The notes: generated by a model not told the origin, from the letters alone. Shown: positions 1 through 11,222, counted from the stretch's first letter. The stretch: DNA of 64,000 nucleotides from Astropecten irregularis (GCA_963971285.1 OZ020265.1:4504270-4568269), one strand, 5' to 3'. Numbers and translations: made by a program.

Positions 1-1
1 C

Positions 2-394
2 TGCTTCTTGACGGTCCTGTGCTGCTATATCGGCATCGCTGTTAAGGTCAAACAAACTGTCAGCAAGGTCAAGACGTCATCACACCGCGAGCGAGAGATC
101 AAGATGGCCGTCAAGATGTCTATGATAGTCGGCACTGACTTCGCCTGCTGGATGCCGGTCATCATCATGGGGATTCTGTCTCAGACAGGAATTGTAGACA
201 TCGGTCCAGACATGTACGCCTGGACTGTTGTCTTCATCCTGCCCATCAATTCAGCTCTCAATCCATACCTGTATACATTCTACACCGCTTTGACAGCACG
301 CCGCAAAGAAAAATCAGGCAATTCAACCGAGATGAAGGCAAAGTCCTTTGGAACAACGCTGTCCGTTGTCTCTGACCCCGGTGTCAAGGGATAG
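2..394 (+). CDS. 3' end of an LGR-type (leucine-rich-repeat) class A GPCR, partial
   Basis: Open from the window edge to TAG at 392-394 (130 codons), so this is a last exon or part of one. It reads as the end of TM5, a basic third intracellular loop (VKVKQTVSKVKTSSHRER), TM6 with the class A C-W-x-P motif (ACWMPVIIMGI), a short extracellular loop, TM7 with LPINSALNPYLYT (an NPxxY variant), then a ~35-residue cytoplasmic tail. The TM7 motif and the spacing are typical of glycoprotein-hormone, relaxin and GRL101-like LGR receptors, a family expanded in invertebrate deuterostomes. The ligand cannot be inferred because the leucine-rich ectodomain lies outside the window. TM6/TM7 motifs are seen; the subfamily is inferred. 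Confidence 0.85.
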   Translation, partial: CFLTVLCCYIGIAVKVKQTVSKVKTSSHREREIKMAVKMSMIVGTDFACWMPVIIMGILSQTGIVDIGPDMYAWTVVFILPINSALNPYLYTFYTALTARRKEKSGNSTEMKAKSFGTTLSVVSDPGVKG

Positions 395-1220
395 GTTATC
401 CGGGGACATACTCTGCTGTCTGACTGTGTCTGGAGGACCAAATTGGTCCACTGTCATGCGACATGCGTGTTCAGGTCATCCGGACAGCCAGTCAGCTATG
501 CAGTTGAGCTCGTTACTCCGGCTCCCCGTAGGACACTAAATCAAAGGGACGTCATGGTTAAGAGGTCACCAAAGCATAATCCTTTCACAGAGCGTTCTAT
601 TCAAAATCTGCAACCTTTCTCAGCAACCTTTCACAATTTCATCGCATCGTTGAACAGAATTTATCTGAAACTATACAAGCATTGAATAATATAACTGAAT
701 ATACGGTAGACATATTAACTATTCCTTCAGTGCTATGCGTTCCTCAGACTGTTTTCAGTACGAGCTTGAGGAAAACGTACTGGCACTCATAGAACGGAAC
801 GAAACAAGTGAAAACAGGGAGCATTTAAGTATGGTAATCAAGGTAACATGCAAACTGCAGCCCTTTCCAGCATACGTTACCAATTTCATCACAACTTGTA
901 ATGGCTTTCAGTAATTTGTTTTTCAATTTTGGACAATATGACTCCCAGTTTCGAGGACACTTAGTATGCACTCGAACTGTTTGAAGAATTTGAATTTAAG
1001 AATATGGCAGTACCCATGAAGGCCAAGGAAACTATTAGTACTTGAAGAACGAAATAACAGCAGTCTGTGAGCAGATATATTTACGGTAAACATGCCAACA
1101 GAAGTGATTTTTAAAATCATATTTACTCATCCTTATTTTATTAGTGAGTTTCTAGGCCATTTATATCACTTCTATTTTTTTTCCAAATAGTTAGACACTT
1201 GTTTTAAGCTTGTTAAGCTC
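395..1220. other. Receptor 3' UTR and unassigned intergenic DNA
   Basis: No coding feature is supported. The first few hundred bases are presumably receptor 3' UTR, but I see no clear AATAAA signal that fixes the end. Short ORFs here lack any recognisable motif. Confidence 0.4.
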
Positions 1221-2960
1221 ACATTCAGTACACGACACATAATCTTGCGAACGGTAATCAGTTACAGTTGTAATACATTATCATTCTCACTGATAAGTTG
1301 TATTGTAATTTGATGTTTCTAACAGTTATATCAATGTTCCGAAATTAATTATTGTAGACACTGAAATAATACCTTTTTATCATTTATTCTGTGCAATTGT
1401 TAGATTTAGCCTTTATAACCATTTATATTCAACCTCATACTTTTAATTCATGAACGTAGAAGAAAATACAAAATGTTCACTTTAACAATAATTGTTAACT
1501 CTGAAAGAAACTTTTTTCTGAACGTATGTTTTCTTTCCTCTCAATGTTGCCCGTTTTATAGACAAAGCTAGAAAATGTTGTTTATTAAAGATAGTATATC
1601 ATACTTTGGTAAAAAAACCGAAACAGGAATGTTCACATATTTCTGTTCAACTTACAGGGTATGAAGATGGTGGTGGTAGAAACATACCGTTAAAATATTT
1701 CCACATAAAATGGAGAATTTTTCCAGAAATTAATAAAGCAACGACCGAAAATCTGTTTGATCATTTAAAAAATAAACAATAACAGAGAAAAGACTTACGA
1801 AATACTGTGGTTATTTTTCACTGTTTTCTCAAAAAGTGGGCAACGTATGGGACTGAAATTTTCACAGATTACTGTTACTGTATCTTCCATGATATTTTTG
1901 CCCATGAATCTGTATTTCTTTTACAAAAACCAAAGTATGATACTGCCTTTAATGCAAAACGCTCTTTTCTGTATGTAAGCACTTTGTGAAGAAGTTCATA
2001 TACACAACTATTTTAACATTCAAACAAAAAGTATATGTATGTATTGATTATGTGAAACGTGTGGTGTTTAGGAATGGCCAGTGCGTTCTTATCAAACACT
2101 TTTCAAAAAGATATAATAGAGATGAAGGCTTTTCGCATACGTTGCAAAGCCAAAAAATCACAACGAAACCAAAATCCTTTCCAATCACTATTGAAAATGC
2201 CAAAAACTTGAACAATATCAATAAGTGTGTCATTTTGAACCCGAACACCTTAAAACAACTAACAACTCGAACAACAACAAAAGGTTTTTGGGCTGAACCC
2301 GAACACCTAACTAGACTTGTGGTTGTGGGAACAATCACGAGGTGTTCGGTGTCTAGTTTCATACTGGACATGTGTTGGTGAACTTTTATGTCTAAACACC
2401 ACGGACGCTTTTGTAATTCCAGGCGTCACGCTCTAATCACCCCCAAATTCCTGTTACGCCGCCTGATCTTAGTGCCAGTTACCGGTAGTTGGTTCCAGGG
2501 AGTTGGCTTGTCATGATGTAGTGCAGCTTTTAGCTTTTGTCTTCGGGCCTCTATACATTCTTAACAGTTCCTTAGTCATATCTCAAGCTTCATAAGACAT
2601 GCAATCAATTGTCCTTATTATTCAAATACAATTATGTAACTGATAAAAATATTACTGATTATGGTGATTGTTGTAGTGTATTCGTACAATGACTGATGGT
2701 GTAGAATGGATGTTATGTGATGACATTGTGGTACATACTGTGCATATAGTGTGATCACTAGTCCCTCATATAATGGCATATTCAATTATACTAAATTGTG
2801 TGACAAATACTGAAAAGATCATATTGATTGCTGAATTGGTACACTGACTGGTAGTGTACCACGCACGCCTGGTCAGAAAAACCCGTTTACTTCAAGACAA
2901 ATCTTTCTGAACTTTGTTACCGTTATAATTTGACTGAAAATAATTGCTCTTTTTAATTGC
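1221..2960 (+). repeat. Copy A of a large tandem duplication
   Basis: Begins ACATTCAGTACACGACACAT and ends TTTTTAATTGC. The same sequence recurs in the same orientation at 2981-4996, only 20 bases after this copy ends. Both copies contain a TTAA-1 MITE at the same internal place, so the MITE was there before the duplication. Copy A lacks ~80 bases that copy B has near 4490-4570, and lacks the 205-bp element found in B at 4095-4299. No convincing gene is present; ORFs on both strands are broken between copies. Confidence 0.85.
1585..1952 (+). mobile_element. TTAA-1 MITE, copy 1
   Basis: The commonest repeat in the window, with about 16 copies. Full copies are ~340-385 bp. They carry inverted ends AGGTAGTATCATACTTTGGT, are flanked by TTAA on both sides, and have a central palindrome GATCTTTTAAAAGATC. 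This copy has TTAA at 1585-1588 and 1949-1952 and a degraded centre. TTAA target duplication fits the piggyBac or Kolobok superfamilies (inference). No coding capacity. Confidence 0.8.
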
Positions 2961-3350
2961 AGGTAGGTTTATCAGTCGAAACATTCAGTACACGACACAT
3001 AATCTTGCGAACGGTAATCAGTTATAGTTGTAATACATTATTATTCTCCGTTTACTGATAAGTTGTATTGTAATTTGATGTTTGTAAAAGTTATATCAAT
3101 GTTCCGAAATGAATTATTGTAGACACTGAAATAAAATCTTCTTATCATTTATTCTGTGCAATTGTTAGATTTAGCCTTTAAAACCATTGATATACAACCT
3201 CATACTTAAAATTCATGAACGTAGAAGAAAATACAAAATTTCCACTTAAAACAATAATTGTAAACTCTTAAAGAAACTTTTTTCTGAACGTATGTTTTCT
3301 TGCATCTCAATTTTGTCCGTTTTATAGACAAAGCTAGAAAATGTTGTTAA

Positions 3351-3688
3351 TTAAAGGCAGTATCATACTTGGTAAGAAACCGACTTATAGGGTATGAAGT
3401 TGGTGGTGGTAGAAACATACCGTTAAAATATTTCCGCCTAAAATGGTGTATTTTTCCAGAAATTAATAAAACAACTACCGAAAATCTGTTTGATCTTTTA
3501 AAAGATCAAAAATAAAAGAGAAAAGACTTAAAAAATACTGTGGTTATTTTTCATTGTTTTCTAAAAAAGTGGGCAATGTATGGGACTGAAATTTGCACAG
3601 ATGAATGTTTATACTGTATCTCCCTTGATATTTTTGCCCATGAATCTGTATTTCTTTAACAAAAACCAAAGTATGATAATGCCTTTAA
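3351..3688 (+). mobile_element. TTAA-1 MITE, copy 2 (in duplication copy B)
   Basis: TTAA at 3351-3354 and 3685-3688; ends TTAAAGGCAGTATCATACTT and its inverted partner. It is the paralogue of copy 1 by duplication, not an independent insertion. The GATCTTTTAAAAGATC core is intact here (near 3492-3507) but degraded in copy 1. Confidence 0.8.
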
Positions 3689-4094
3689 TGCAAAACGCTC
3701 TTTTCTGTATGTAAGCACTTTGTGAACAAGTTCAATTACACAACTATTTTAGCATTCAAACAAAAAGTACATGTATGTATTGATTATCTGAAACGTGTGG
3801 TGTTTAGGAATGGCCAGTGGGTTCAATTTTTTATCAAACACTTTTCCAAAAGATGTGATAAAGATAAAGGCTTTTCGCATACGTGGAACAGCCAAAAAAT
3901 CATAACGAAACCAAAATGATTTCCAATCACTATTGAAAATGCCAAAAACTTCAACAATATCAATAAATGTTCAGATTGAAAACACCTTAAAAACAACTCA
4001 AAACTTGATCAATAACAATAGGTTTTCGGCCTGAACCCGAACACCCAACTAGACTTGTGGTTGTGGGAAAGTGTTCGGGGTCTAGTTTCATAGA

Positions 4095-4299
4095 AGTCTT
4101 GTCCAAGACGTTATTTATGCGCGAGTTCCTCTAAACAATATTTCCTACCCACACGCAAACAAAGTGGAACGTTCCACCGACCGACGAAAAATAACGGGCT
4201 TGTGTGTGTGGCGTAGACGCTATTTCGGGTCGTTTGCTGTGTTGACACGTGCGGTCTGTTGGCAAACCACAACGACTCTATAACGTCTTGAACAAGACT
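4095..4299. mobile_element. 205-bp MITE with 20-bp TIRs and 10-bp TSD
   Basis: Left end AGTCTTGTCCAAGACGTTAT (4095-4114); the right end is its reverse complement with one mismatch (4280-4299). The 10-bp sequence AGTTTCATAG occurs immediately right (4300-4309) and at 4084-4093 on the left, one base from the element. Duplication copy A (near 2353) carries a single AGTTTCATA and no insert, so an empty site is available in the same molecule. A 9-10 bp TSD suggests a Mutator-like element (inference). Confidence 0.85.
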
Positions 4300-4996
4300 A
4301 GTTTCATAGTGGAAATGCTACACATGTGTAGGGGCACTTTTATGTATAAACACCACGCACGGACGCTTTTGTAATCTCAGGCGTCACGCTCTAATCACCC
4401 CCAAATTCCTGTTACGCCGCTTAGTGCCAGTTACCGATAGTTGGTTCCAGGGAGTTGGCTTGTCATGATGTAGTGCAGCTTTTAGCTTTCCGTGATGGTC
4501 ACATTAAATTGTTGGAACCAGAATTGAAGTTTCCTGCCTTTGCTTACATTGAAGTTGTACAATGTCTGTCTTCGGGCCTCTATACATTCTTAACAGTTCC
4601 TTAGTCATATCTCAAGCTTCATAAAGACATGCAATCAATTGTCCTTATTATTTAAATACAATTATGTAACTGATAAAAATATTACTGATTATGGTGATTG
4701 TTGTAGTGTATTCGTACAATGACTGATGGTGTAGAATGGATGTTATGTGATGACATTGTGCATGTGGTACATAGTGTGCATATTGTGTGATCACTAGTCC
4801 CTCATATAATGGCATATTCAATTATACTAAATTGTGTGACAAAAACTGAAAAGATCATGTTGATTGCTCTATTGGTACTCTGACTGTTAGTGTACCACAC
4901 ACGCCTGGTCAGAAAAACCCGTTTACTTCAAGACAAATCTTTCTGAACTTTGTTACCGTTATAATTTGACTGAAAATAATTGCCCTTTTTAATTGC

Positions 4997-5490
4997 GAAA
5001 TGCAGACTTTGTTTAACCCCTCCCCCTCTGTACGCATGGCGTACGCAATGGTCCCAACCCCGCCTCCCCCGTGTACGCATACGCATTTTACATAAGGTTT
5101 TTCACTTCTCGTGGTACCTTGCTTTAGCATCATTAATATGTCACAATAATACGGGCCGGTACCGTTATTGGGACGTCACTTTCAAATTTTGAAATAAATG
5201 ACTAAAGTGTAACAGGTTTTTATACATTTACAGATGTATCTGACAATTTTTTATCATATTGAATAAGAATAAAAAAGGAAAAAACAAAACAAAACAAATA
5301 AATCCTGATGCTTTTTCTCGTTTCCCCCTCTCTTTTCGCGCGAAATGATTACGCAAATATTTCGTTTGCGTACGGTACGCATTGGCCTGAACCCCCCCCC
5401 CCCAACCCAGTACGCATGGCGTACGCATCGGTAACAGTCCGCCCCCCTCCCCCTCTCCGTGCGTACGTACTTTATGGACGGCCCCTTTAC
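4997..5490 (-). mobile_element. PIF-like MITE, copy 1, truncated at its left end
   Basis: Reverse orientation of the complete copy at 22709-23192. Shares the right end GTACTTTATGGACGGCCCC, the GTACGCATGGCGTACGC subterminal palindromes with poly-C/poly-G tracts, and the interior around 5160-5190. The other TIR is missing: homology stops at 4997, the junction with duplication copy B. Confidence 0.8.
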
Positions 5491-5984
5491 TGATCAAGAT
5501 ATGGTGTCAAAACCTGGACATGTTCATATTAGGAGTGTTGTCACTGTCTTTATTGTACACTACGTTGCCTTTTTCTGGGTTGTCTTGATTTATACATGAG
5601 TGTGGCTTGTGTGTTGTCAATACGTCGGGAACCATTATATTAACGTAGTGTAAGGCGAGGGCGAGCCTACTTGGTTGTCCAGGCCTGGGCGAGGACAGGG
5701 GAAGGGGAGCTGATCCCCCAGGACTCGGTGACAAAAGAACACAATACACAGCCACGGATGATTAGAGATGATTTGTGTTTAGTTTTTATTCCTCATTTAA
5801 CAATAATGTATAATATACGAAACATCTTGAAAACCGCTGAAAAAACCCATGTGACAAGAAAGGGAAAATAAATAAAATCAATAAGGAATAGCACTGAATG
5901 TGATTGGCTACATGTACATTGTCTACAAGTTATAACAGGCTCTACATAGAGTTACAGGCACAGACACATACGTACCCAGTTGCA
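5491..5984. other. Unassigned; fragment of a dispersed repeat near 5544-5650
   Basis: The stretch with TACACTACGTTGCC, GGTTGTCTTG and TATACATGAGTG resembles 8474-8550, so it is a dispersed repeat fragment. No gene is supported. Confidence 0.4.
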
Positions 5985-5987
5985 TAA

Positions 5988-6370
5988 GGCCATAAAAAAA
6001 AAATTGTTGTATTGGCGTAACCCGCCCGACCCAAAAATATGCCCCGACCGTAAACATTTTTAACCAAAAAATATATATAAAAAATAAATAAATAAATAAA
6101 AATCGGGAAAAAAATTTAAAAAAATAAAAAAAATCGCAAATTTGTATGCAGATTAAAAGCTTAAAAGGAGCAAAAGATGGAAACCAGACTGGTTAAAGTT
6201 GTTATGTCAATTCTTGTCTTTATTTGACACGTCAAATACTGTGATATACAGGGGGAAAAGCATTTAAAACCCAAGGAAAAATTAAATAAAAAAAATTAAA
6301 AAATCCGCCCGCCCTACCCTTTTTTAGAAACCTCCGTTACGCCAATACAACAATTGTTTTTTTTATGGCC
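5988..6370. mobile_element. 383-bp MITE with TAA target duplication
   Basis: Starts GGCCATAAAAAAAAAATTG and ends with the inverted TTTTTTTTATGGCC; inner TIR TGTTGTATTGGCGTAAC is matched by GTTACGCCAATACAACA. TAA flanks both sides (5985-5987, 6371-6373). The 3-bp TAA duplication is typical of PIF/Harbinger elements (inference). The interior is A-rich with no ORF. Confidence 0.85.
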
Positions 6371-6373
6371 TAA

Positions 6374-6991
6374 GGGCTAAGGCAGTCACATTATGGAGAT
6401 GGTACAGTCTCCTATGGAGACGGACTCCAGAAGGCTGAAGCAGTAGTTTACTGTCAATGAAAAGTAATAACCCCATACAATAAACATGATGTACATGGCA
6501 TCAGATCAATTAGTACAATATAATGATAGCCTTTTATAAAATAAGGCCACTCATGCTACAACAGGAAGAGACCCCAACGATAGTACTGCAGTACGAGTTA
6601 ACAATTTGCATGTATTATAATAAGGTCAGAAGGTCGTCCCCATGGTTTCACACACACCCGGGACGCCATTCATTTACATGTGAGAAACAACTCACACACA
6701 CACGAGAATGCCTTCACAATGCACGTAATGCATATAATGCATGTATTAATATTAACGCAATGGCATATGCACTGAATAATCTTTATACAATGGTGACACA
6801 AAATGCTGCAAATGACCAATTATCTGGACAATGGCTCGATATCTAATCAACCCACTAATATGGCGAAGTAAAACACTCACCATCATCGTCACAGACTATG
6901 CCCTCCAAACCTCCAAGGAGAGCAAAAAGCTCGACTCTTGGTCGAGAAAAGGACCCAAAGTTTTAGGTCAACAGCTCATCAAATCTGTGTG
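6374..6991. other. No gene identified
   Basis: The open frames here (for example 6523-6846) have no motif, no splice context and low-complexity CACACA content. I see no supported feature. Confidence 0.4.
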
Positions 6992-7000
6992 GCAGCACGT

Positions 7001-7057
7001 TAGACTGGTTCCCGTCCCAATGTCAGGAGACTACTGTAGGGAACGGGAACCAGTCTA
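7001..7057. mobile_element. 57-bp fold-back element with a 9-bp TSD
   Basis: Inverted ends TAGACTGGTTCCCGT (7001-7015) and its reverse complement (7043-7057) enclose about 27 bases. A perfect 9-bp direct repeat GCAGCACGT lies at 6992-7000 and 7058-7066. Together they meet the structural definition of a transposed element only 57 bp long. Confidence 0.75.
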
Positions 7058-7325
7058 GCAGCACGTCGGCAGCGAGCGCGCGACGTCCCGCGGCACAGCA
7101 TGGCCATAATAGAGCAATGCGCCACAAACAAGTAAAAGTGCATGGAATGCCATACACGCTATAAATAAACTATACATTACGTCATTGTTTAAGGAACTAA
7201 TTCGCTTGGCGAATTAACACAAAACCAGATATATGAAAGATGGGAGTGCAGAGTCATAGACAACTTTTAGACTCGTTACCAGGCTTCAATAAATACGATA
7301 AATTATCTTATGGTGTAAATACCCA

Positions 7326-8479
7326 GACCACCACATTAAAATGAAACTGTCTATCTTTTTAAGATTAAGTTATATGATACAACTATGTTTTGGCTATCAC
7401 CATGTACAATGTAAGCCAAATCGCGCTGAAATTGGCGAAAATATAGCAGTTTTAATACAAGGATAACACGAGTAATAGCTAATAGTAAGTGGTCAATACA
7501 CACATATTGGGCCGTATGCATAAAAAGTAGCAATTGCTTGCAAGCACAAGCTTCAAGCACAAGCAATTGCTTGTCAGGCAAAAGATCAAGCTCGAGCAAT
7601 TGCTTAAATCCGTATGCATAAACTTTTGCTTCTGCTTAACCCTTTTGCTTGCTTTCAGCAGGCAATTGCTTGAGGTTTCAACAATAAGGACGCCACGCCG
7701 GCGTGAACACCATTCATGGGAGAGTAAAGGTTGGTTACGTAATATGTAACGTGGGTGGGGAGGCGATCAGTACAGGATGCCTAACACTCATACAAGCTCT
7801 ACAGCAGGCCAAGACCAAAAATCATGACCAGTATTGGCAAAAAGATTGGATGAAAAACAAATGAAGACAAGAGCGGAAACAAAACACAAACAGAATAATT
7901 TGCGATAGGTCGCTGGAGCTTTTCTTCTCGATTTATTCTACTCCTTTACATTTTCGGGGTTTCTCTTACGATCATGAACACGATGAATAAACGCAAACAA
8001 CACGATTAAGCAAGAGCTCAAGCTGGTATGACGGAGCTTCAAAAAACGTAAGCAATTGCTCATAAGAGCAAGCAAAAGGTTAGTTTTATGCATACGTTTT
8101 CTATAGCAATTGCTTATCTTTAAGCAATTGCTTGCTGTCCGCAAGCTATTGCTTGTGCTTGCTAGCTAAAGCTTTTGCTTGCAAGCAATGACTTATTTTT
8201 ATGCATACGGATTCAAGTAAAAGGCCAGCACAAGCAGTTGCTACTTTTTATGCATACGGCCCATTGTGTATGTAAGAAAGATGAAAATCGGATTTTGAGG
8301 TTGGGTTTCTCAGTCTTAGTTTGGTTCCCCTCAAATTCAGTCCAATTTTGTTCAAATTGTATACGGTGATAGCCTTGACATGGCTGTATTATGTATCTGA
8401 ATTTTGAAGTGATGAACAGTTTGATTTTAAAATAATGGTTCTCGACACTAAAGTGTTTGTTTTTTGGACACGCTGTATT
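7326..8479 (-). mobile_element. Mariner-type MITE split by a nested MITE
   Basis: Homologous to the complete copy at 19843-20277, with shared blocks TGATACAACTATGT, GGCTATCACCATGTA and ATTGGCGAAAATAT. The right part (8262-8479) ends in a degenerate GGACACGCTGTAT terminus. The host element is interrupted between ACACATA and TTGTGTATG by the element at 7509-8261. Confidence 0.7.
7509..8261. mobile_element. MITE rich in CAATTGCTTG, nested in the mariner MITE
   Basis: Ends GGGCCGTATGCATAAAAAGT and the inverted ACTTTTTATGCATACGGCCC. About 150 bases at each end consist of reiterated AAGCAATTGCTT-type palindromes; the centre (7680-8040) is unrelated unique sequence. Insertion into an older repeat gives relative age: the mariner copy is older. 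Confidence 0.85.
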
Positions 8480-9289
8480 GTACACTACTACGTTCCCTTG
8501 CTCTGTGTTGTCTTGTTCTATACATGAGTGTTGTCGATACTTAGGAATCTGTGAATGTGAGAATGATAAAGATTTGAATATTTCGAAGGGAGTCGCACTA
8601 TTTTAACCAACCAGGGAGAATGTTTGATTTAGTTGATATGCTTCAAAGCCACTGGCAGGAAAACAAATATCACAAAAATTCTTCTTATAATATCATTTTA
8701 GAATTCCCAAGACCAATTTCCAAATGTTACGCACATGATTGTTGCCATAAAAGATCTGATATCAGTAGTATAGGGTGTCACTATAGATGGTTTGACCTTT
8801 CACCTAGTTTCGAGGTCGTTGACCTCAAGGTCAAGTAACCTTAGTTAAGGTCAAGTAGGGAGATAAGATAAGAAGGTCAAGTAGGTCAAGTAGGGAGATA
8901 AGAAGTCTGCCGGTCTGGAGGTGAAGGGTCAAGTGGTCACGTGTCGAGCGTAACGTAGTAGAGATAAGGTCTCGGAAAGCAAGCTGTGGTTGAAGGTCAA
9001 GTGGGGATGGTAGATTGTGTAAGAAAGTGCGTACACCTTGAAGGACGTACGGGTTGTCTTTGAACGTGTGTTAACGAATACGGGGGCAGTGGGCGGTGAA
9101 CCTATAGATAAGCGGGGATGAAGGGTCAGTGTCTAAATGAATACGGAAGGCAGTTATAAAATTATACGGTGCATGGTGTGTATAACTTTTCGTTCGGTAA
9201 TGCGATGTCAACAAGTACAGATGGTATATAGGGAAAGACAAGCATGCTTTAATGGTCAGCTAGTGCCTAACGGTACGGAGGCAGTGAAC
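8480..9289. other. Intergenic; cluster of AGGTCAAGT repeats
   Basis: From 8812 to 9002 the words AAGGTCAAGT and GGTCAAGTAGGGAGATAAG recur several times, including TCAAGGTCA (8822-8830), which matches the extended nuclear-receptor half-site. The regular recurrence looks like decayed tandem duplication rather than a designed enhancer. No gene is seen. Confidence 0.4.
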
Positions 9290-9482
9290 GTGCCTAAATG
9301 AACCCGTAACTAAGTCCGTCTCTTTTCCTTTATTGGAGGATCCACTGTATGGCGATAACACTCTCATACTCGGCGATGATGATCCCGATCCTTATATCGA
9401 AGCCCTCCTCGTATCGTGGACGACGAAAAGGGAGCTAGACCACGGGGACGCCACCCGGTCCGGAGGGGATGGTCTAATCTAA
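9290..9482 (+). other. Coding-like open stretch, unidentified
   Basis: One plus-strand frame stays open to TAA at 9480-9482 and reads GDNTLILGDDDPDPYIEALL followed by VSWTTKRELDHGD. Base composition is more GC- and CpG-rich than the surroundings. There is no start, motif or family match I can name, and the opposite strand is also open over part of it. It may be a remnant of the same mobile element as the C2H2 ORF next door. Confidence 0.25.
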
Positions 9483-9639
9483 GTTTGTAAAGGAAGTTTA
9501 AAACACAATGCGACCGATTTTACGCTGTACGGCTCCCCGTTATATTCTATTTTTATTCACCACGGTTCTGATATAGGCATATTATACATGTAATTAGGAG
9601 TAAAAGCCTAAGCAACGGAGGACATTATTTTATACCATA

Positions 9640-9905
9640 CTTATGCTAGATTATTTAACAACTCTAACAGTCTGTCTAGAACTATTGGTCTTTATTGATC
9701 GTGTTTATTCATCATTGTCTTCCTGGATATCATCCTCTTTATTTTGTTTGAACAGTCCGTCAAATTTGGCCTGGTGTTTAGGCACTACTCTGTTCAGGGC
9801 TTTTAAGTCCCATGCCTTTAGGCCTATCTACTTTTTCTTCGAGATCATCCATGGCCTCTTCAAGCCAGTCTAGATAGGTACATTTAGCATTGTCATTCTA
9901 GCATT
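9640..9905 (-). pseudogene. Truncated, internally deleted copy of the neighbouring C2H2/acidic ORF
   Basis: Repeats the 3' part of the 9968-10345 reading frame (shared TCATCATTGTCTTCCTGG, GAACAGTCC, CAAATTTGGCC, CTTTTTCTTCGAGATCATCC). It then jumps directly to the block encoding the YQDWLEEA region, so about 250 bases are deleted. The frame is broken. Confidence 0.7.
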
Positions 9906-9967
9906 GTCTTCCAATTCATACTATTCAACAATATCTGTCTCAGACTATTAGTCTTTATTGATCGTGT

Positions 9968-10740
9968 TTATTCATCATTGTCTTCCTGGTTATCATCCTC
10001 TTCATCTTGTTGGAACAGTCCTTCAAATTTGGCCTTTTGTTTAGGCAGTACTCTGTTCAAGGCTTTGTTAAGTCCCATGCCTTGTTCTACTTTTTCTTCG
10101 AGATCATCCACAATATCTTGATGAGTATCATTGTCTTTCAGACGCAGGTAACTCGACAAAAAATCCTTGTAGTTGTTGAAGAAGAATCTCTTGACTGCCC
10201 ATGCGGTCTTCCTGTTGGCCTTTTCTTTGGCTCGATCCTCGTCCATATCCCCGTTGAGGTACTTTTCATATTTTTTACTCCACATCTCCTCAGTAGCTTC
10301 TTTAGCCTCTTCCAGCCAGTCTTGATAGGTGGCATTGTCTTCCAACTCCGAACTAGACTCAGCTTCATCCGATGAGTCGTCATTTTCCTCCTCCGTTTCG
10401 GACTCCGAATCATTTTCCTCAGACTCTTCGCCGTCAGACTGGGTAGACTCACTTTCACAGCTCTCTGTTTCCGAATCTTGAAATCTGCGCTTTTTTAATT
10501 CGGGTTCATAGTTATCTATGCCGAACCGTCCAGATCGAGTAGCACTAATTTCTCCATCATCGTCAAATTCATCCTTTTCCGATTCATCTGCAGCATGTAC
10601 ACTTTCTGCATGTCTCCGAAGGTTATATATCCGTCAAAAACTGTTGTCGCATGTTTGACAAACATGGGGTTTGACTACGGAAAAATTATTCATGTTGCCT
10701 CTTTGATGGTTAAGCTCCGAATGGTGAGAAATGGAAATGT
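9968..10740 (-). pseudogene. Broken ORF: C2H2 zinc finger, long acidic tract, conserved C-terminal domain
   Basis: Reading minus from ~10740 to TAA at 9968-9970. First comes a single C2H2 finger, CQTC-x12-H-x4-H (about 10580-10650). It is interrupted by one in-frame TGA at about 10634-10636, inside the finger. Next comes a ~90-residue Ser/Glu/Asp-rich stretch (SDGEESEENDSESETEEEND). It ends with a ~110-residue helical C-terminal part (TYQDWLEEAKEATEEMWSKK, FFFNNYKDFLSSYLRLKD, GLNKALNRVLPKQKAKF) and a final acidic tail. The finger-acid-helix layout, with a second damaged copy adjacent, suggests a multicopy mobile-element protein rather than a host gene (inference). I cannot name the family. 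Confidence 0.55.
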
Positions 10741-11054
10741 AGTGGTTCCACTACGGTGCTGCGGTTTCGCAGCCAACAAGGGAGCAAGACCCTTAAATTA
10801 ATTAGGATAAGTGTATCCCAAGCACTCGGTGAAATAAGAAACAATTAAAGGAAGACCAGTTCTTGTTGAATCGCAGAAAATCAGTCGAAGTGTAGAATTT
10901 ATTCCAATCAGTTGAAGAATCAAGTTAATTAATAAACAATCAACGAATCACAAACAGTTGAGTTATTGAAGATGGAATCCAGTCTATAATTTGTAGAGAG
11001 TGATTATTAGCCCGGTTGTAGATAAGTTAACCCGATGATGAATGATGAGTACTT
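10741..11054. other. No gene identified
   Basis: AT-rich sequence with no repeat or coding signal that I can support. Confidence 0.35.
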
Positions 11055-11222
11055 CAAGCAAAAAGATCCACCAAAAAGATATCCTCGAAAAGATCACCGA
11101 AAAGATCCCCAAGCATAAAGATCACCAAACAAAACGATCACCAACAAAAAGATCACCAGACAAAAAGATCACCAACAAAAAGATCACCAACAAAAAGATC
11201 GCCAAACAAAAAGATCCCCGGA
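11055..11222 (+). repeat. Degenerate ~15-bp minisatellite (AAAAAGATCACCAAC)
   Basis: Roughly 11 imperfect units of AAAAAGATCACCAAC/AAAAGATCCCC. Because 15 is a multiple of three it creates a Lys/Thr/Ile-rich open frame, which I do not regard as a gene. Confidence 0.8.

Larger units (their letters stand above)
2981..4996 (+). repeat. Copy B of the large tandem duplication
   Basis: Aligns end to end with 1221-2960. It differs by point changes, by a 205-bp insertion (4095-4299), by ~80 extra bases around 4490-4570, and by a clean 6-base insertion CATGTG at 4761-4766. It ends exactly where a truncated PIF-like MITE begins (4997), which may mark the breakpoint. Confidence 0.85.

Noticed and set aside
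2048..2381. Overlapping 107- and 131-aa ORFs in duplication copy A
   Set aside because: The corresponding frames are broken in copy B, and the region is repeat-derived.
8812..9002. Nuclear-receptor response-element cluster
   Set aside because: AGGTCAAGT units look like decayed tandem duplicates with longer shared flanks; no other sign of an enhancer.
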